64,000 bases of DNA, taken from NCBI GenBank assembly GCA_947625605.1, contig CANQOY010000003.1:32056-96055 (forward strand), in the 5' to 3' direction. Numbering within the stretch: the first letter of the stretch is position 1; each line of letters starts with the position of its first letter. Of the stretch, positions 42,237-50,362 are shown piece by piece. The position numbers and the translations under genes were made by a program. Source of the stretch: an uncultured Clostridia bacterium (GTDB lineage Bacteria > Bacillota > Clostridia > Christensenellales > Borkfalkiaceae). The notes below the pieces were generated by a model that ran no database searches, had not been told where the DNA came from, and worked only from the letters and a program-made list of their open reading frames with translations.

Positions 42237-42292
42237 ATTTTACAACTATAGTTGTAAAATTATTGACTTTACAAGAATACTTGTGATATAAT
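42237..42292. promoter_or_regulatory. Divergent promoters with two XRE operators
   Basis: Minus strand: TAAAAT at 42237-42242. Plus strand: TTGACT (42263-42268), 18 bases and TATAAT (42287-42292). Operators are TACAACTATAGTTGTA (42241-42256) and TACAAGAATACTTGTG (42270-42285), the second filling the plus-strand spacer. The layout mirrors that at 33199-33254. Confidence 0.75.
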
Positions 42293-42314
42293 CAAGGCAA
42301 CAAAGGAGGTATTT

Positions 42315-42612
42315 ATGAATTACTGTAAGAAATGCGGAAAGCAGATTGATGACGGCGCGGCCTTTGTCCCTACTGTGCTTCACCGCAAAACACGCCCGTC
42401 TATCAGTCATATGATGCGACATACGGAACAAACGGCTTTGCCATTGCAGGCTTTATTCTTTCCTTTCTCGGCGGACTCTTGGGTCTGATCTTTTCGATCA
42501 TCGGCTGTGTAAAGGCGCCGCAGTACGGCGGGAAAGGCCGCGGGCTGGCGATTGCGGGAATCACGATCAGCTGCGTTTGGTTTGTGATCTTTCTTCTCGT
42601 TTGGTCTATATG
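42315..42612 (+). pseudogene. Frameshifted zinc-ribbon DUF4190-like membrane protein gene
   Basis: ATG at 42315 follows AAAGGAGGT and begins NYCKKCGKQIDDGAA. The frame then breaks at the TTT near 42363-42365. Adding one base restores FCPYCASPQNTPVYQ followed by two hydrophobic helices (GFAIAGFILSFLGGLLGLIF and GLAIAGITISCVWFVIFLL) and a stop at 42610-42612. This matches DUF4190-like zinc-ribbon proteins and the two upstream neighbours. It is a recent single-base deletion, a sequencing or assembly error in a short T-run, or phase variation. The intact frames on both sides of the lesion show the gene was recently functional. Confidence 0.8.
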
Positions 42613-42689
42613 ACGGTTCTATGAAAAAAATTTGATCAAGAAATATCCACCGGCATAACCGGTGGTATTTCATTTTCGGGCATAGCCCT

Positions 42690-42815
42690 GATCGGTTGCC
42701 CCTGTCATACCGAGCACGCGGAGCGGGCGAGTGTATCCCCTTGGTCGTTGACGGACTTCGTATAGGGGGATTCTCTCGGGGCATTGCCCCTCGGAATGAC
42801 AGCGTGGGACAGGGC
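42690..42815. repeat. Interspersed repeat element with inverted ends
   Basis: Ends CTGTCATACCGAG and CTCGGAATGACAG are inverted repeats with one mismatch, enclosing about 95 bases with an inner ATCCCC/GGGGAT pair. It lies downstream of the broken zinc-ribbon gene and recG, without coding capacity. It resembles short non-autonomous elements common in gut bacterial genomes. The rest of the 42613-42869 gap holds nothing else recognisable. Confidence 0.6.
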
Positions 42816-42869
42816 AGCTTCAACATGGTTTTAGACAAAAAAAAGGGCTGCCGAAGCAGTCCCCTCTTT

Positions 42870-44873
42870 TCAATTCAACACAACGTCTTTGAGACTTTCG
42901 TATTTCTCCATGGCGGCCGCCTTGATCCTCTCAAAGTCGAGCCGCCGTTCAAAGGCTTCATCCACAAGTTTCTTCGCGAGAAAGATCGCGCGCGTGGAAT
43001 AGCGCAGATTTTTGATCTCGGAGAGGAATTTCCCGCTCTGGCGGGTGCCCAAAAAGTCGCCGCTGCCGCGCAGTTCCAAGTCCTTTTCCGCGAGCTGGAA
43101 CCCGTCCGTCGTGCTTCTCAAAATGTTGAGCCGCTCGGCCGCCGTCTCGCTCTCCGTCCCGACCAAAAGGAAGCAGTAGCTCTTTTCGCTCCCCCTCCCC
43201 ACGCGGCCGCGGAGCTGGTGCAGCTGCGAGAGGCCGAACCGCTCGGCGTTGTAGATGACCATGACGGTCGCGTCGGGCACGTCCACCCCCACTTCAATGA
43301 CCGTGGTGGAGACGAGCGCGTCGTATTTTTTCGCCTTGAACGCGGACATGGTATCCGCCTTTTCTTTCTCCTTCATCTTTCCGTGCAGGAGCGCGAAGCG
43401 CACTTCGGGGAGCGCTCTCCGAAGCCGATCGTAGAGTTCCGTCGCGGCGGTGACCTCCCCGTCCTCGTCCTCGATCTTGGGGCAGACGAAGTAGGCCTGC
43501 CGTCCCTTTTTCACCTCGCCGCGGATCCAGACGAGCATATCTTCATACTTGCGCTCGGGAATGACCGACGTCGAGACCTCCTGCCGCTCCTTCGGCTTAT
43601 CGGGGATGGTCGTCACGTCGAGGTCGCCGTAGAAGATGAGGGAGAGGGTGCGAGGAATGGGCGTTGCGGACATGACGAGCACGTCCACGGCCTCCCCCTT
43701 TTCGCTGAGCGTGTTGCGCTGGGCCACGCCGAAGCGGTGCTGTTCGTCGCACACGCAGAAGGCAAGGTCGCGGAAGCGCACGTCGCCTTGAAGCACGGCA
43801 TGGGTGCCGCAGAGAATGTCGATCTCCCCAGCCGCCAGAGCCGCTTTGAGTTCGCGCTTCTCCCGCACGGTGGAGCCGCCTGCGAGATATCCCACGCGGT
43901 ACTCGGGGAACATGTCGCGGATCAGCGCATAGTTTTGGGCGGCGAGCACCTCCGTGGGGGAGAGATAGACGGCCTGAAATCCGCTCGCCACCGCCATGAA
44001 AATTCCGCAGAGCGCCACGGCCGTCTTGCCGCTGCCCACATCGCCCTGCAACAGGCGGTTCATGCGCACGGGGCCCGTGAGGTCGTCGTAGATCGCCCGC
44101 ACCGCGCCCTGCTGGCCGCGCGTAAAGACGAAGGGAAAGCGCCGCTCGAAGTCGGCGACCTGCCGCTCGGAGACGGCGTATTTTCTCAGCCGCGCCTCGC
44201 CCTTATCCCCCTTGATGAGTTTGAATGCGGCAATGAGCGTGAAGTACTCTTCGAGGGCGATGCGCTCCGCCGCATCCCGCATTTCGGAGGCCGTGTTCGG
44301 GGCATGGATGGCACGGAAAGCCCCGTCGAGGGAAGAAAGCGCGTATTTTTTTCTCAACTCCTCGGGGATGACGGAGGGGAAACTCTCCACTTCGAGCGCC
44401 CGCTTCACCGCGTCCCGCACCATCCACTGCGCCACGCCCGCTTTGAGGGGATACATGGGCACGAGGCCTTTCAGCTTGTTGTTGGCGTCCAGCCGCTCGA
44501 AGGTGGGGTTCACGAGGGAGATGCGGTCGTAATAGTTCTGCACGCGGCCGTAGAAGAGGTATTCGCCCGGTTTGAGCCTCTGCGCCACATAGGGCATATT
44601 GAACCACACGGCCGTGAAGTTGTCCCGCCCCTGTTCGAGGAGGGCACGCACCATCCGATACTTCCCCTTTGCGCGCGCGGGTTCGACGGAGACCACGTTG
44701 CAGGCGACGAGAGCCATGTCGTTGTGCGCCGTCTCGCGGACGGAGACGCGGTTCGTCATGTCGAGATACGTCCGCGGAAAGTAGCGGACGAGCTCCTGCG
44801 TTGTGGTGAGATTGAGTTTTGCGAACTCCTTGGCGCGCTTCTCGCCGAGTCCTTTGAGAGATGTGAGCTCCAT
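42870..44873 (-). CDS. recG: ATP-dependent DNA helicase RecG
   Basis: A 667-residue helicase that remodels stalled forks and branched DNA. The N-terminal wedge domain precedes the helicase core: Walker A GDVGSGKTAVA, DEQHRFG (DExH box), MSATPIPRTL (motif III), and motif VI HQLRGRVGRG. The RecG-specific C-terminal segment is EKDLELRGSGDFLGTRQSG. The start at 44873 (MELTSLKGLGEKRAKEF) is most like the family; an in-frame ATG at 44909 is also possible and neither has a good ribosome-binding site. It follows fakA, as in Bacillus. Confidence 0.96.
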   Translation of the reverse strand: MELTSLKGLGEKRAKEFAKLNLTTTQELVRYFPRTYLDMTNRVSVRETAHNDMALVACNVVSVEPARAKGKYRMVRALLEQGRDNFTAVWFNMPYVAQRLKPGEYLFYGRVQNYYDRISLVNPTFERLDANNKLKGLVPMYPLKAGVAQWMVRDAVKRALEVESFPSVIPEELRKKYALSSLDGAFRAIHAPNTASEMRDAAERIALEEYFTLIAAFKLIKGDKGEARLRKYAVSERQVADFERRFPFVFTRGQQGAVRAIYDDLTGPVRMNRLLQGDVGSGKTAVALCGIFMAVASGFQAVYLSPTEVLAAQNYALIRDMFPEYRVGYLAGGSTVREKRELKAALAAGEIDILCGTHAVLQGDVRFRDLAFCVCDEQHRFGVAQRNTLSEKGEAVDVLVMSATPIPRTLSLIFYGDLDVTTIPDKPKERQEVSTSVIPERKYEDMLVWIRGEVKKGRQAYFVCPKIEDEDGEVTAATELYDRLRRALPEVRFALLHGKMKEKEKADTMSAFKAKKYDALVSTTVIEVGVDVPDATVMVIYNAERFGLSQLHQLRGRVGRGSEKSYCFLLVGTESETAAERLNILRSTTDGFQLAEKDLELRGSGDFLGTRQSGKFLSEIKNLRYSTRAIFLAKKLVDEAFERRLDFERIKAAAMEKYESLKDVVLN

Positions 44874-44911
44874 GACCGAAAAAGGGGGACCCATGTCCCA
44901 AACCCGCATAT

Positions 44912-44938
44912 GAAAAAGAGCGGCTTTCCCGCTCCTTT
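44912..44938 (-). terminator. Terminator after fakA
   Basis: AGCGG/CCGCT-core hairpin flanked by AAA/TTT with a T5 tract on the minus strand, between fakA and recG. Attenuation of recG is likely. Confidence 0.65.
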
Positions 44939-44941
44939 GTA

Positions 44942-46591
44942 TTATTCCAGCGACAGCAGATAATAATAGACCGGCTGCCCGCCGAAGTGATAATCCACTT
45001 CGCAGTCGGGGAATGCCTCCTGCACCTTGTCTTTGAGCAGACGGGCTTCGTCCTCGCTGACATCCTGCCCGTAATAGAGGGTGATGAGTTCGTGCGATTC
45101 GTCTTTGAGTTTATCGAGGAGGGTCATGACCGCGTCGTCGATATTGTCGCTCTTGGAGAGGATCTTCTTGTCGTCGAGACCGATGATGTCCCCCTCCTTG
45201 ATCTTAAAGCCATTGACGTTCGTCGTCCGCACCGCGTGGGTGACCTGCCCCGCGCGCACGTTGTCGAGCGCATGGATCATGTTCGTCTTGTTTTCCTCCG
45301 CGCTGAGCTCGGGCTCAAACGCGAGCGCCGCCGCAAAGCCCTGCGGGATATTCTTGGTGGGAATGACGTGGATCTTGCGGTTTTCGACGAGCGCCTTTGC
45401 CTGCTCCGCCGCCAAGATGATGTTCTTGTTGTTGGGAAAGACGAACACGTTGTCCGCGTTGATCTTCTGTACGGCCGTCGCAATGTCGGAAGCGGAGGGG
45501 TTCATGGTCTGCCCGCCCTCGATGACGCGGTCCACGAACAGCCCCTCTTTGAAGATCTCCGCGATCCCTTCGCCCGTACAGATGGCAAGCATGCCCTGAT
45601 CCTTCTTCTCCGCCTCGCGCTTTGCACGCAGCGCCCTGTTCTGTTCGAGCATGTTCTCGATCTTGGGGCGGTCGAGTTCGCCGAGTTGCAGCGCATAGGT
45701 GAGCGCTACGCCGGGAGCATTGGTGTGGACGTGCACCTTCACGAGTTCCAGATCCCCGATACAGATGACGGAGTCGCCGATCCCGAGAAGTTTTTCGCGG
45801 AGCTTATCGATATCCGCAAGGGTGGTGCTCTTCTTTAAGTTGATGATGAAAAATTCTGTACAGTAGGCGAATTGGATCTCGCCGAGGTCCATGTTGAGGA
45901 TCTCGGAATTGTCCCCGAACACGTCGTCCGCCGAGGGGCCCGCCGCCTCCGTCTGGATCTCGGAGACGACCTCTTCTCCCATGACCGCGGCGAGGAAGCC
46001 GCGCATGATCGTCATGAGCCCGACGCCGCCCGAATCCACGACGCCCGCCTTTTTGAGAACGGGCAGGAGCGTTGGCGTCAGGGCGAGCGCCCTGTCCCCC
46101 TCCTCGATCACGGCGGGGAGGAAGGTCTCAAAGTCCTTGAATTTGCCCGCGTTCTTGACGGCAAAGTCGGACATCATGCGCACGACGGTCAAAATCGTGC
46201 CTTCCTTGGGCTGTGCGACGGCGTTATACGCAACTTTTGTGCCCGCGTCCATCGCCTTTGCGAACGTCTTGGTGTCCACCTCGGGCTTTGCCGCGCGCAA
46301 AACGGAGCAGATCCCGCGGAAGATCTGGGAAAGAATGACGCCCGAATTCCCCCGCGCGCCCCGCAGAGCGCCCTTGGATACGCAGTCGCACACGTCCGCA
46401 AAATTGGAGGAGGAGGTCGAAGAGAGCTCCTTCACCGCCGATTGCATCGTGAGCGACATGTTCGTTCCGGTGTCTCCGTCGGGCACGGGGAACACATTCA
46501 GAGCGTCCACCTTTGACCGATTGTTTTCAAGTTGTTTTGCGCCCACCAGCACCATTTTGCGGAAGGTGAGGCAATTTATCGTTTTTTGCAT
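44942..46591 (-). CDS. fakA: Fatty acid kinase FakA (DhaL-domain protein, YloV)
   Basis: A 549-residue two-domain protein. The N-terminal DhaL (DAK2) kinase domain (about 1-200) has the magnesium-phosphate motif NVFPVPDGDTGTNMS. A middle and C-terminal EDD/DegV-associated region follows with AGVVDSGGVGLMTI and the cysteine-containing DUF1949-like linker. FakA phosphorylates fatty acids presented by FakB proteins for phospholipid synthesis; no fakB is in this window. Gene order asp23-fakA-recG is conserved in Firmicutes. Confidence 0.93.
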   Translation of the reverse strand: MQKTINCLTFRKMVLVGAKQLENNRSKVDALNVFPVPDGDTGTNMSLTMQSAVKELSSTSSSNFADVCDCVSKGALRGARGNSGVILSQIFRGICSVLRAAKPEVDTKTFAKAMDAGTKVAYNAVAQPKEGTILTVVRMMSDFAVKNAGKFKDFETFLPAVIEEGDRALALTPTLLPVLKKAGVVDSGGVGLMTIMRGFLAAVMGEEVVSEIQTEAAGPSADDVFGDNSEILNMDLGEIQFAYCTEFFIINLKKSTTLADIDKLREKLLGIGDSVICIGDLELVKVHVHTNAPGVALTYALQLGELDRPKIENMLEQNRALRAKREAEKKDQGMLAICTGEGIAEIFKEGLFVDRVIEGGQTMNPSASDIATAVQKINADNVFVFPNNKNIILAAEQAKALVENRKIHVIPTKNIPQGFAAALAFEPELSAEENKTNMIHALDNVRAGQVTHAVRTTNVNGFKIKEGDIIGLDDKKILSKSDNIDDAVMTLLDKLKDESHELITLYYGQDVSEDEARLLKDKVQEAFPDCEVDYHFGGQPVYYYLLSLE

Positions 46592-46626
46592 GAAGTTTCT
46601 CCGTATCGGGCGGTGCGGAGACGGGG

Positions 46627-46977
46627 TCAGAGTTTGAGACCGACGATGTTGACGTTTACGGTATCCACGATCATCCCCGTGAAGTTCTCCACCTTGTACT
46701 TGACCGCCTCTTTGAGCGATTCTGCGACCGCCTCAATGGAGACGCCGTACTTGATGAGGACGTAGACGTCGATAAAGATCCGGTTCCCGGACGTGACGAC
46801 TTTCACGCCCTTGCCTCCCGCGTCCCTTTTGAGAAGCTCGGCGAGCGTTTCGGTGAAACGGCGCGCGACAGTATCCACGATGCCATAACTTTCCACCGCA
46901 GCCTGAGACGCGACCTTGGCGATCGCCAAGTCGGAGATTGAAATTTTACCGTATGCGTTACTCGTGCTGACTGACAT
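46627..46977 (-). CDS. Asp23/Gls24 family envelope-stress protein (YloU)
   Basis: A 116-residue Asp23-family protein (GKISISDLAIAKVASQAAVESYGIV; DVYVLIKYGVSIEAVAESLKEAVKYKVENFTGM). Members are peripheral membrane proteins linked to cell-envelope homeostasis. It has its own promoter (TTGCAA-17-TAAAAT on the minus strand) and GGGAG site, and is divergent from rpmB, the usual arrangement beside fakA. Confidence 0.93.
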   Translation of the reverse strand: MSVSTSNAYGKISISDLAIAKVASQAAVESYGIVDTVARRFTETLAELLKRDAGGKGVKVVTSGNRIFIDVYVLIKYGVSIEAVAESLKEAVKYKVENFTGMIVDTVNVNIVGLKL

Positions 46978-47089
46978 AACTCCCGATTCCTCTTACCATA
47001 TTTTACCCTACTTCCCCGCTTTTTGCAAGCAAATATGGGGAAAATTTTCACAACTTCAAAAAAAAGTGCGAGAATGCCCCCGTTTTTAA

Positions 47090-47118
47090 TTGATTTTTTT
47101 GCCGCGAAATGGTATCAT
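47090..47118 (+). promoter_or_regulatory. Promoter of rpmB
   Basis: TTGATT, 17 bases and TATCAT, about 70 bases before the ATG. Confidence 0.75.
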
Positions 47119-47186
47119 AGCACTGTAATGCGAAGCGCAAGTCTTTTCGCATGCGAAAATACGGAATTTCCTGCGGAGGTAGAGAT

Positions 47187-47375
47187 ATGTCAAGAGTTTG
47201 CTCCATTTGCGGAAAAGGCAGGACGGCCGGCAACAACGTCAGCCACTCCAACCGCAAGACGAAGAGAACGTTTGCCCCGAATGTCCAAAAGGTCACCTAT
47301 GAGAAAGACGGAAAGGTGGAAACCGGCTACGTCTGCGCACGGTGCCTCAAAGGCGACAAAGTGCAGAGAGTGTAA
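47187..47375 (+). CDS. rpmB: Ribosomal protein L28
   Basis: A 62-residue large-subunit protein. The start [20 protein letters not shown] and [10 protein letters not shown] are diagnostic, and the four-cysteine zinc-binding form is present (CSICGKG and CARCLKG). The ribosome-binding site is GGAGGT. It sits divergently beside asp23-fakA, as in Bacillus. Confidence 0.97.
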   Translation: MSRVCSICGKGRTAGNNVSHSNRKTKRTFAPNVQKVTYEKDGKVETGYVCARCLKGDKVQRV

Positions 47376-47392
47376 AAAGGACGAAAAAAGAG

Positions 47393-47424
47393 AGCGGAAG
47401 CCGCAGGGTTTCCGCTTATTTTTT
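47393..47424. terminator. Terminator after rpmB
   Basis: AGCGGAA/TTCCGCT arms with T7 on the plus strand; A-rich DNA on the other side makes it usable by the convergent dipeptidase gene. Confidence 0.85.
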
Positions 47425-47453
47425 TGCTCCGCGGAGACATAAGCCACGTTCCG

Positions 47454-48413
47454 CTACGGGGCCGAAGGCGAGCGCCGCCGCCCGACCTCCGCAAATACCC
47501 TTTCGAAGTTTGCGAAGGCGATCTTCTCGGCCGTGCGCTCCCCGAACGCCGCCGCAAACTCGGACAGCAGCGCGGGCGTCATTGCGGCGTTTTGCATGTA
47601 CGCGTTCTGCGGGATGCCGTCGAAATCGCTGCCAAGTGCGAGTACGTCCTCGCCGCCGATGCGGAGAATGTGCCGCGCGTGTGCGAGAAGCGCTTTCCGC
47701 TGGGCCGCCGCGCCCGCGTCGTCCGAGAGGAACGCAGCGCAGAAGCAGAGCCCGACGACGCCTCCGCAGTCCGCGAGCGTGCGGATCTGCGCGTCCGTCA
47801 GATTGCGCGCGCAGCAATGGACGGCGTCCGCCGCCGAATGGCTCGCGACGAAAGGGATCCCCCGCCGACGGCTCCATGCGGCCACGTCGAAGAAGAGCGC
47901 GTTGCTCCCGTGCGATACGTCCACGATCATGCCGAGCTCGCCCATGCGCTCCACGCACTGCCGCCCGAATCCCGTCAATCCGCGCACCGTCTCACGTTCT
48001 TTGGCGGTACCATGTCCGAGGGAGAGGCCTCGGTAATCGGGAAAAGCGGGAAAGCCGATCTCGTTGGGAAAGTTCCAGGTAAGCGTCATGAGGCGCACGC
48101 CGCGGCGGTATAATTCTTCGAGCTTCCCGAGCTCTCCCTCCACGGCTCCGCCGCCCTCGACCGTGAGCATGGCGCACACGTTTCCCTCCCGCAGATCGGA
48201 GGCCGAGACCGCCGGGAGATACCCCTCCCGCTCGCACATTGCGCCGAACTTTTCGCACAGTTGCAGCGCGCGCCGGAACCTGCCCTCCGTCTCGGGAAGA
48301 AAGGCCGCAAAGCATTGCAGCGCGCAGCCTCCCGTGCGCAGCAGATCCCCCGTGACCTGAAAGGCGCCCTCCGTTTTCGTGAGGGCGTCGCAGTGAAGAT
48401 CGCAATATTTCAT
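47454..48413 (-). CDS. Membrane dipeptidase family metalloprotease (M19)
   Basis: A 319-residue cytosolic zinc peptidase of the renal dipeptidase family. The first metal motif is DLHCDAL (H7, D9). VEGGGAVEGE, SLGHG and VDVSHGSNALFFDVA follow, then the histidine motif VASHSAADAV and the late aspartate motif LGSDFDGIP. No signal peptide is present, so it probably degrades intracellular dipeptides. It overlaps the stop of the SpoVM frame by ATGA and is likely co-translated with it. Confidence 0.92.
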   Translation of the reverse strand: MKYCDLHCDALTKTEGAFQVTGDLLRTGGCALQCFAAFLPETEGRFRRALQLCEKFGAMCEREGYLPAVSASDLREGNVCAMLTVEGGGAVEGELGKLEELYRRGVRLMTLTWNFPNEIGFPAFPDYRGLSLGHGTAKERETVRGLTGFGRQCVERMGELGMIVDVSHGSNALFFDVAAWSRRRGIPFVASHSAADAVHCCARNLTDAQIRTLADCGGVVGLCFCAAFLSDDAGAAAQRKALLAHARHILRIGGEDVLALGSDFDGIPQNAYMQNAAMTPALLSEFAAAFGERTAEKIAFANFERVFAEVGRRRSPSAP

Positions 48414-48475
48414 CCCTTGTAGAACAGCCTGACGATGCAGCCGACAACGCGCGGCAGCTTGATACAGACGATCAT
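48410..48475 (-). CDS. spoVM: SpoVM-like 21-residue sporulation peptide
   Basis: A 21-codon frame with a strong GGGAGGG ribosome-binding site. Its core IKLPRVVGCIVR lines up with Bacillus SpoVM (IKLPKFLGGIVR). It keeps the kink proline, the hydrophobic face and the arginine. SpoVM is an amphipathic helix that marks the forespore surface by sensing membrane curvature and recruits SpoIVA for coat assembly. The location fits: in Bacillus spoVM lies between rpe and rpmB, and here it follows rpe on the same strand with rpmB about 1 kb away. It ends in ATGA overlap with the dipeptidase gene, a linkage I have not seen described. Confidence 0.8.
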   Translation of the reverse strand: MIVCIKLPRVVGCIVRLFYKG

Positions 48476-48573
48476 CTTCCCTCCCTGCGGGATCGCTCGC
48501 GGATCCCCTTGCCCGCCGTGCTTCATTATATGCGCGGCGCGGCCGAAAGGTCCCCTCTCGGGTCGTCCGCGAT

Positions 48574-49224
48574 TCAGCCGCGCAGCTTTCGGATCGTTTG
48601 CGTCGGGTCGGCGGAGCCGAACACGGCGCTCCCCGCGACGATGACGTTCGCGCCCGCGGCGATCACGTCTTTCACGTTCGCCTCCGTGATGCCGCCGTCC
48701 ACTTCGATGTCGAGGTCGGGCCTTCCGTGCTTTTCGCAGTAGTTGCGCAGCGCCTCGATCTTTTTCAGCGTTTCGGGGATGAACTTCTGCCCGCCCCAGC
48801 CGGGGTGCACGCTCATGAGCAGGAGCATATCCGCGCCCCCGTCCACGGCGGGAAAGAGCCTCTCAACGTCCGTCTCGGGATTGATGACGGCGCTCTTTTT
48901 GACGCCGAACCCCTCGATCTGTTTGAAAAGTTCGAGCAAGTCGCACGCCTCGGCATGCACGGTGATGAGATCCGCGCCCGCCTTTGCGAAGTCCTCGATA
49001 TGCGTCTCGGGATGGAGCACCATGAGGTGGCAGTCGAGCGGGAGCTTGGTGTGCGGGCGCACGGCCCTCACGGCCTGCGCGCCGAACGTGATGGGCGGCA
49101 CGAAATTTCCGTCCATCACGTCGCAGTGAATGTAGTCCGCACCGCACCGTTCGAGGAGGGCGACCTCCTCGCCGAGCCGCGCAAAGTCGGCGGAAAGAAT
49201 GGATGGCGCGATCTTGATTTTCAT
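48574..49224 (-). CDS. rpe: Ribulose-phosphate 3-epimerase
   Basis: A 216-residue TIM-barrel enzyme of the pentose phosphate pathway, interconverting ribulose-5-P and xylulose-5-P. Key segments are APSILSADFARLGEEV, HCDVMDGNFVPPITFG (metal-binding HxD), DCHLMV, MSVHPGWGGQKF and EVDGGI. The ATG at 49224 follows AAGGAGGT; an upstream in-frame ATG lacks a site and adds no conserved sequence. The 97-base gap to rlmN holds nothing recognisable. In Bacillus this place is filled by stp-prkC-rsgA. Confidence 0.96.
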   Translation of the reverse strand: MKIKIAPSILSADFARLGEEVALLERCGADYIHCDVMDGNFVPPITFGAQAVRAVRPHTKLPLDCHLMVLHPETHIEDFAKAGADLITVHAEACDLLELFKQIEGFGVKKSAVINPETDVERLFPAVDGGADMLLLMSVHPGWGGQKFIPETLKKIEALRNYCEKHGRPDLDIEVDGGITEANVKDVIAAGANVIVAGSAVFGSADPTQTIRKLRG

Positions 49225-49321
49225 AATGACCTCCTTGCGGGCGCTTGCGGAAGTTCCTCCGCCGCGCCCCTTTTCCACGGCATGGCCGCGATGCTGCCCT
49301 GAAAGCGGGAAAGGCCGCGGG

Positions 49322-50362
49322 TCATTCGTCTCCCGAAATGTACTTTGCCCGAAGCTGCCCGCAGGCCCCGCCGATATCCGAGCCCATGCTCCGTCTCATC
49401 GTCGCGGAGATCCCCTGCCCGCTGAGGATATCGAGAAACCGCCGCGCCGCCTGTGCGTCCGCGCCCTTTAAGTCGCGCTCCTTTACCGCGTTGAGGCGGA
49501 TGAGGTTGACGTGGCAGGGCCGCCGTTTGAGCAGAGCGGCGAGGGCATAGGCATGCGCTTCATCCGCATTCTCGCCCTCGATCAGGCTGTATTCGAAGAT
49601 ATATCTTCTCCCCGTCTTTTCGAAATACAGCGTGCATGCGTCGAGAATTTCCGAGATCGAATAGCGGTTCGCCACGGGCATGGTATGCCTTCTTTCCTCG
49701 TCGGTGACGGAATGGAGGGAGACGGTGAGGTTGATCGGGATGCCCTCCTCGGCGAATTTCCGCATGGACGGCACGAGGCCGCAGGTGGAGAGGCTGACGT
49801 TGCGCGCGCTGATCCGGATGCCGCCCTCAGCGGTGAGGTTGCGGAGAAACCGCACGACGTTGTCATAGTTGTCGAACGGCTCGCCGCTCCCCATCAGAAC
49901 CACATTGGTGACGGCCCGCTCCTTGAGCGTGCCACCTTCGAGGCGGTTGACGGTGAGGATCTGCGCGAGGATCTCCCCCGCCGTGAGATTGCGGATGAGC
50001 CCGTTCAAAGTGGAGGCGCAGAACTTGCACCCCATGCGGCAGCCCACCTGCGTGGAGACGCACTGCGTCTTTCCGTACTTATATTGCATGAGGACACCCT
50101 CGATGAGGTTGCCGTCCGCGAGCTCGAAGAGGTACTTCTTCGTCCCGTCCTTCGAGCGGAAGATCTCCCTCGCCTTGACGGGTTCATCCTCGTATTCCTC
50201 CAAGAGATTTGAACGCAGGTCCGCGGACACGGGTAGCTCGGAGAGCCTCTTGCCCTGCATGATCCCCTCGAAGATCTGCCGCGCGCGGAAGGGCTGCCCG
50301 CCGTAGCGCTGTACGAGCGAGACGATCTCTTCATAGGATAGATCTTGCAGGATCTTCTTCAT
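49322..50362 (-). CDS. rlmN: 23S rRNA/tRNA methyltransferase RlmN
   Basis: A 346-residue radical SAM enzyme that makes 2-methyladenosine in 23S rRNA (A2503) and some tRNAs. The cluster motif CxxxCxxC is seen as CRMGCKFC. The N-terminal helical domain starts MKKILQDLSYEEIVSLV, and the C-terminal catalytic cysteine lies in TMRRSMGSDIGGACGQL. The ATG at 50362 overlaps the rsmB stop by four bases; a longer frame running into rsmB is rejected. Confidence 0.96.
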   Translation of the reverse strand: MKKILQDLSYEEIVSLVQRYGGQPFRARQIFEGIMQGKRLSELPVSADLRSNLLEEYEDEPVKAREIFRSKDGTKKYLFELADGNLIEGVLMQYKYGKTQCVSTQVGCRMGCKFCASTLNGLIRNLTAGEILAQILTVNRLEGGTLKERAVTNVVLMGSGEPFDNYDNVVRFLRNLTAEGGIRISARNVSLSTCGLVPSMRKFAEEGIPINLTVSLHSVTDEERRHTMPVANRYSISEILDACTLYFEKTGRRYIFEYSLIEGENADEAHAYALAALLKRRPCHVNLIRLNAVKERDLKGADAQAARRFLDILSGQGISATMRRSMGSDIGGACGQLRAKYISGDE

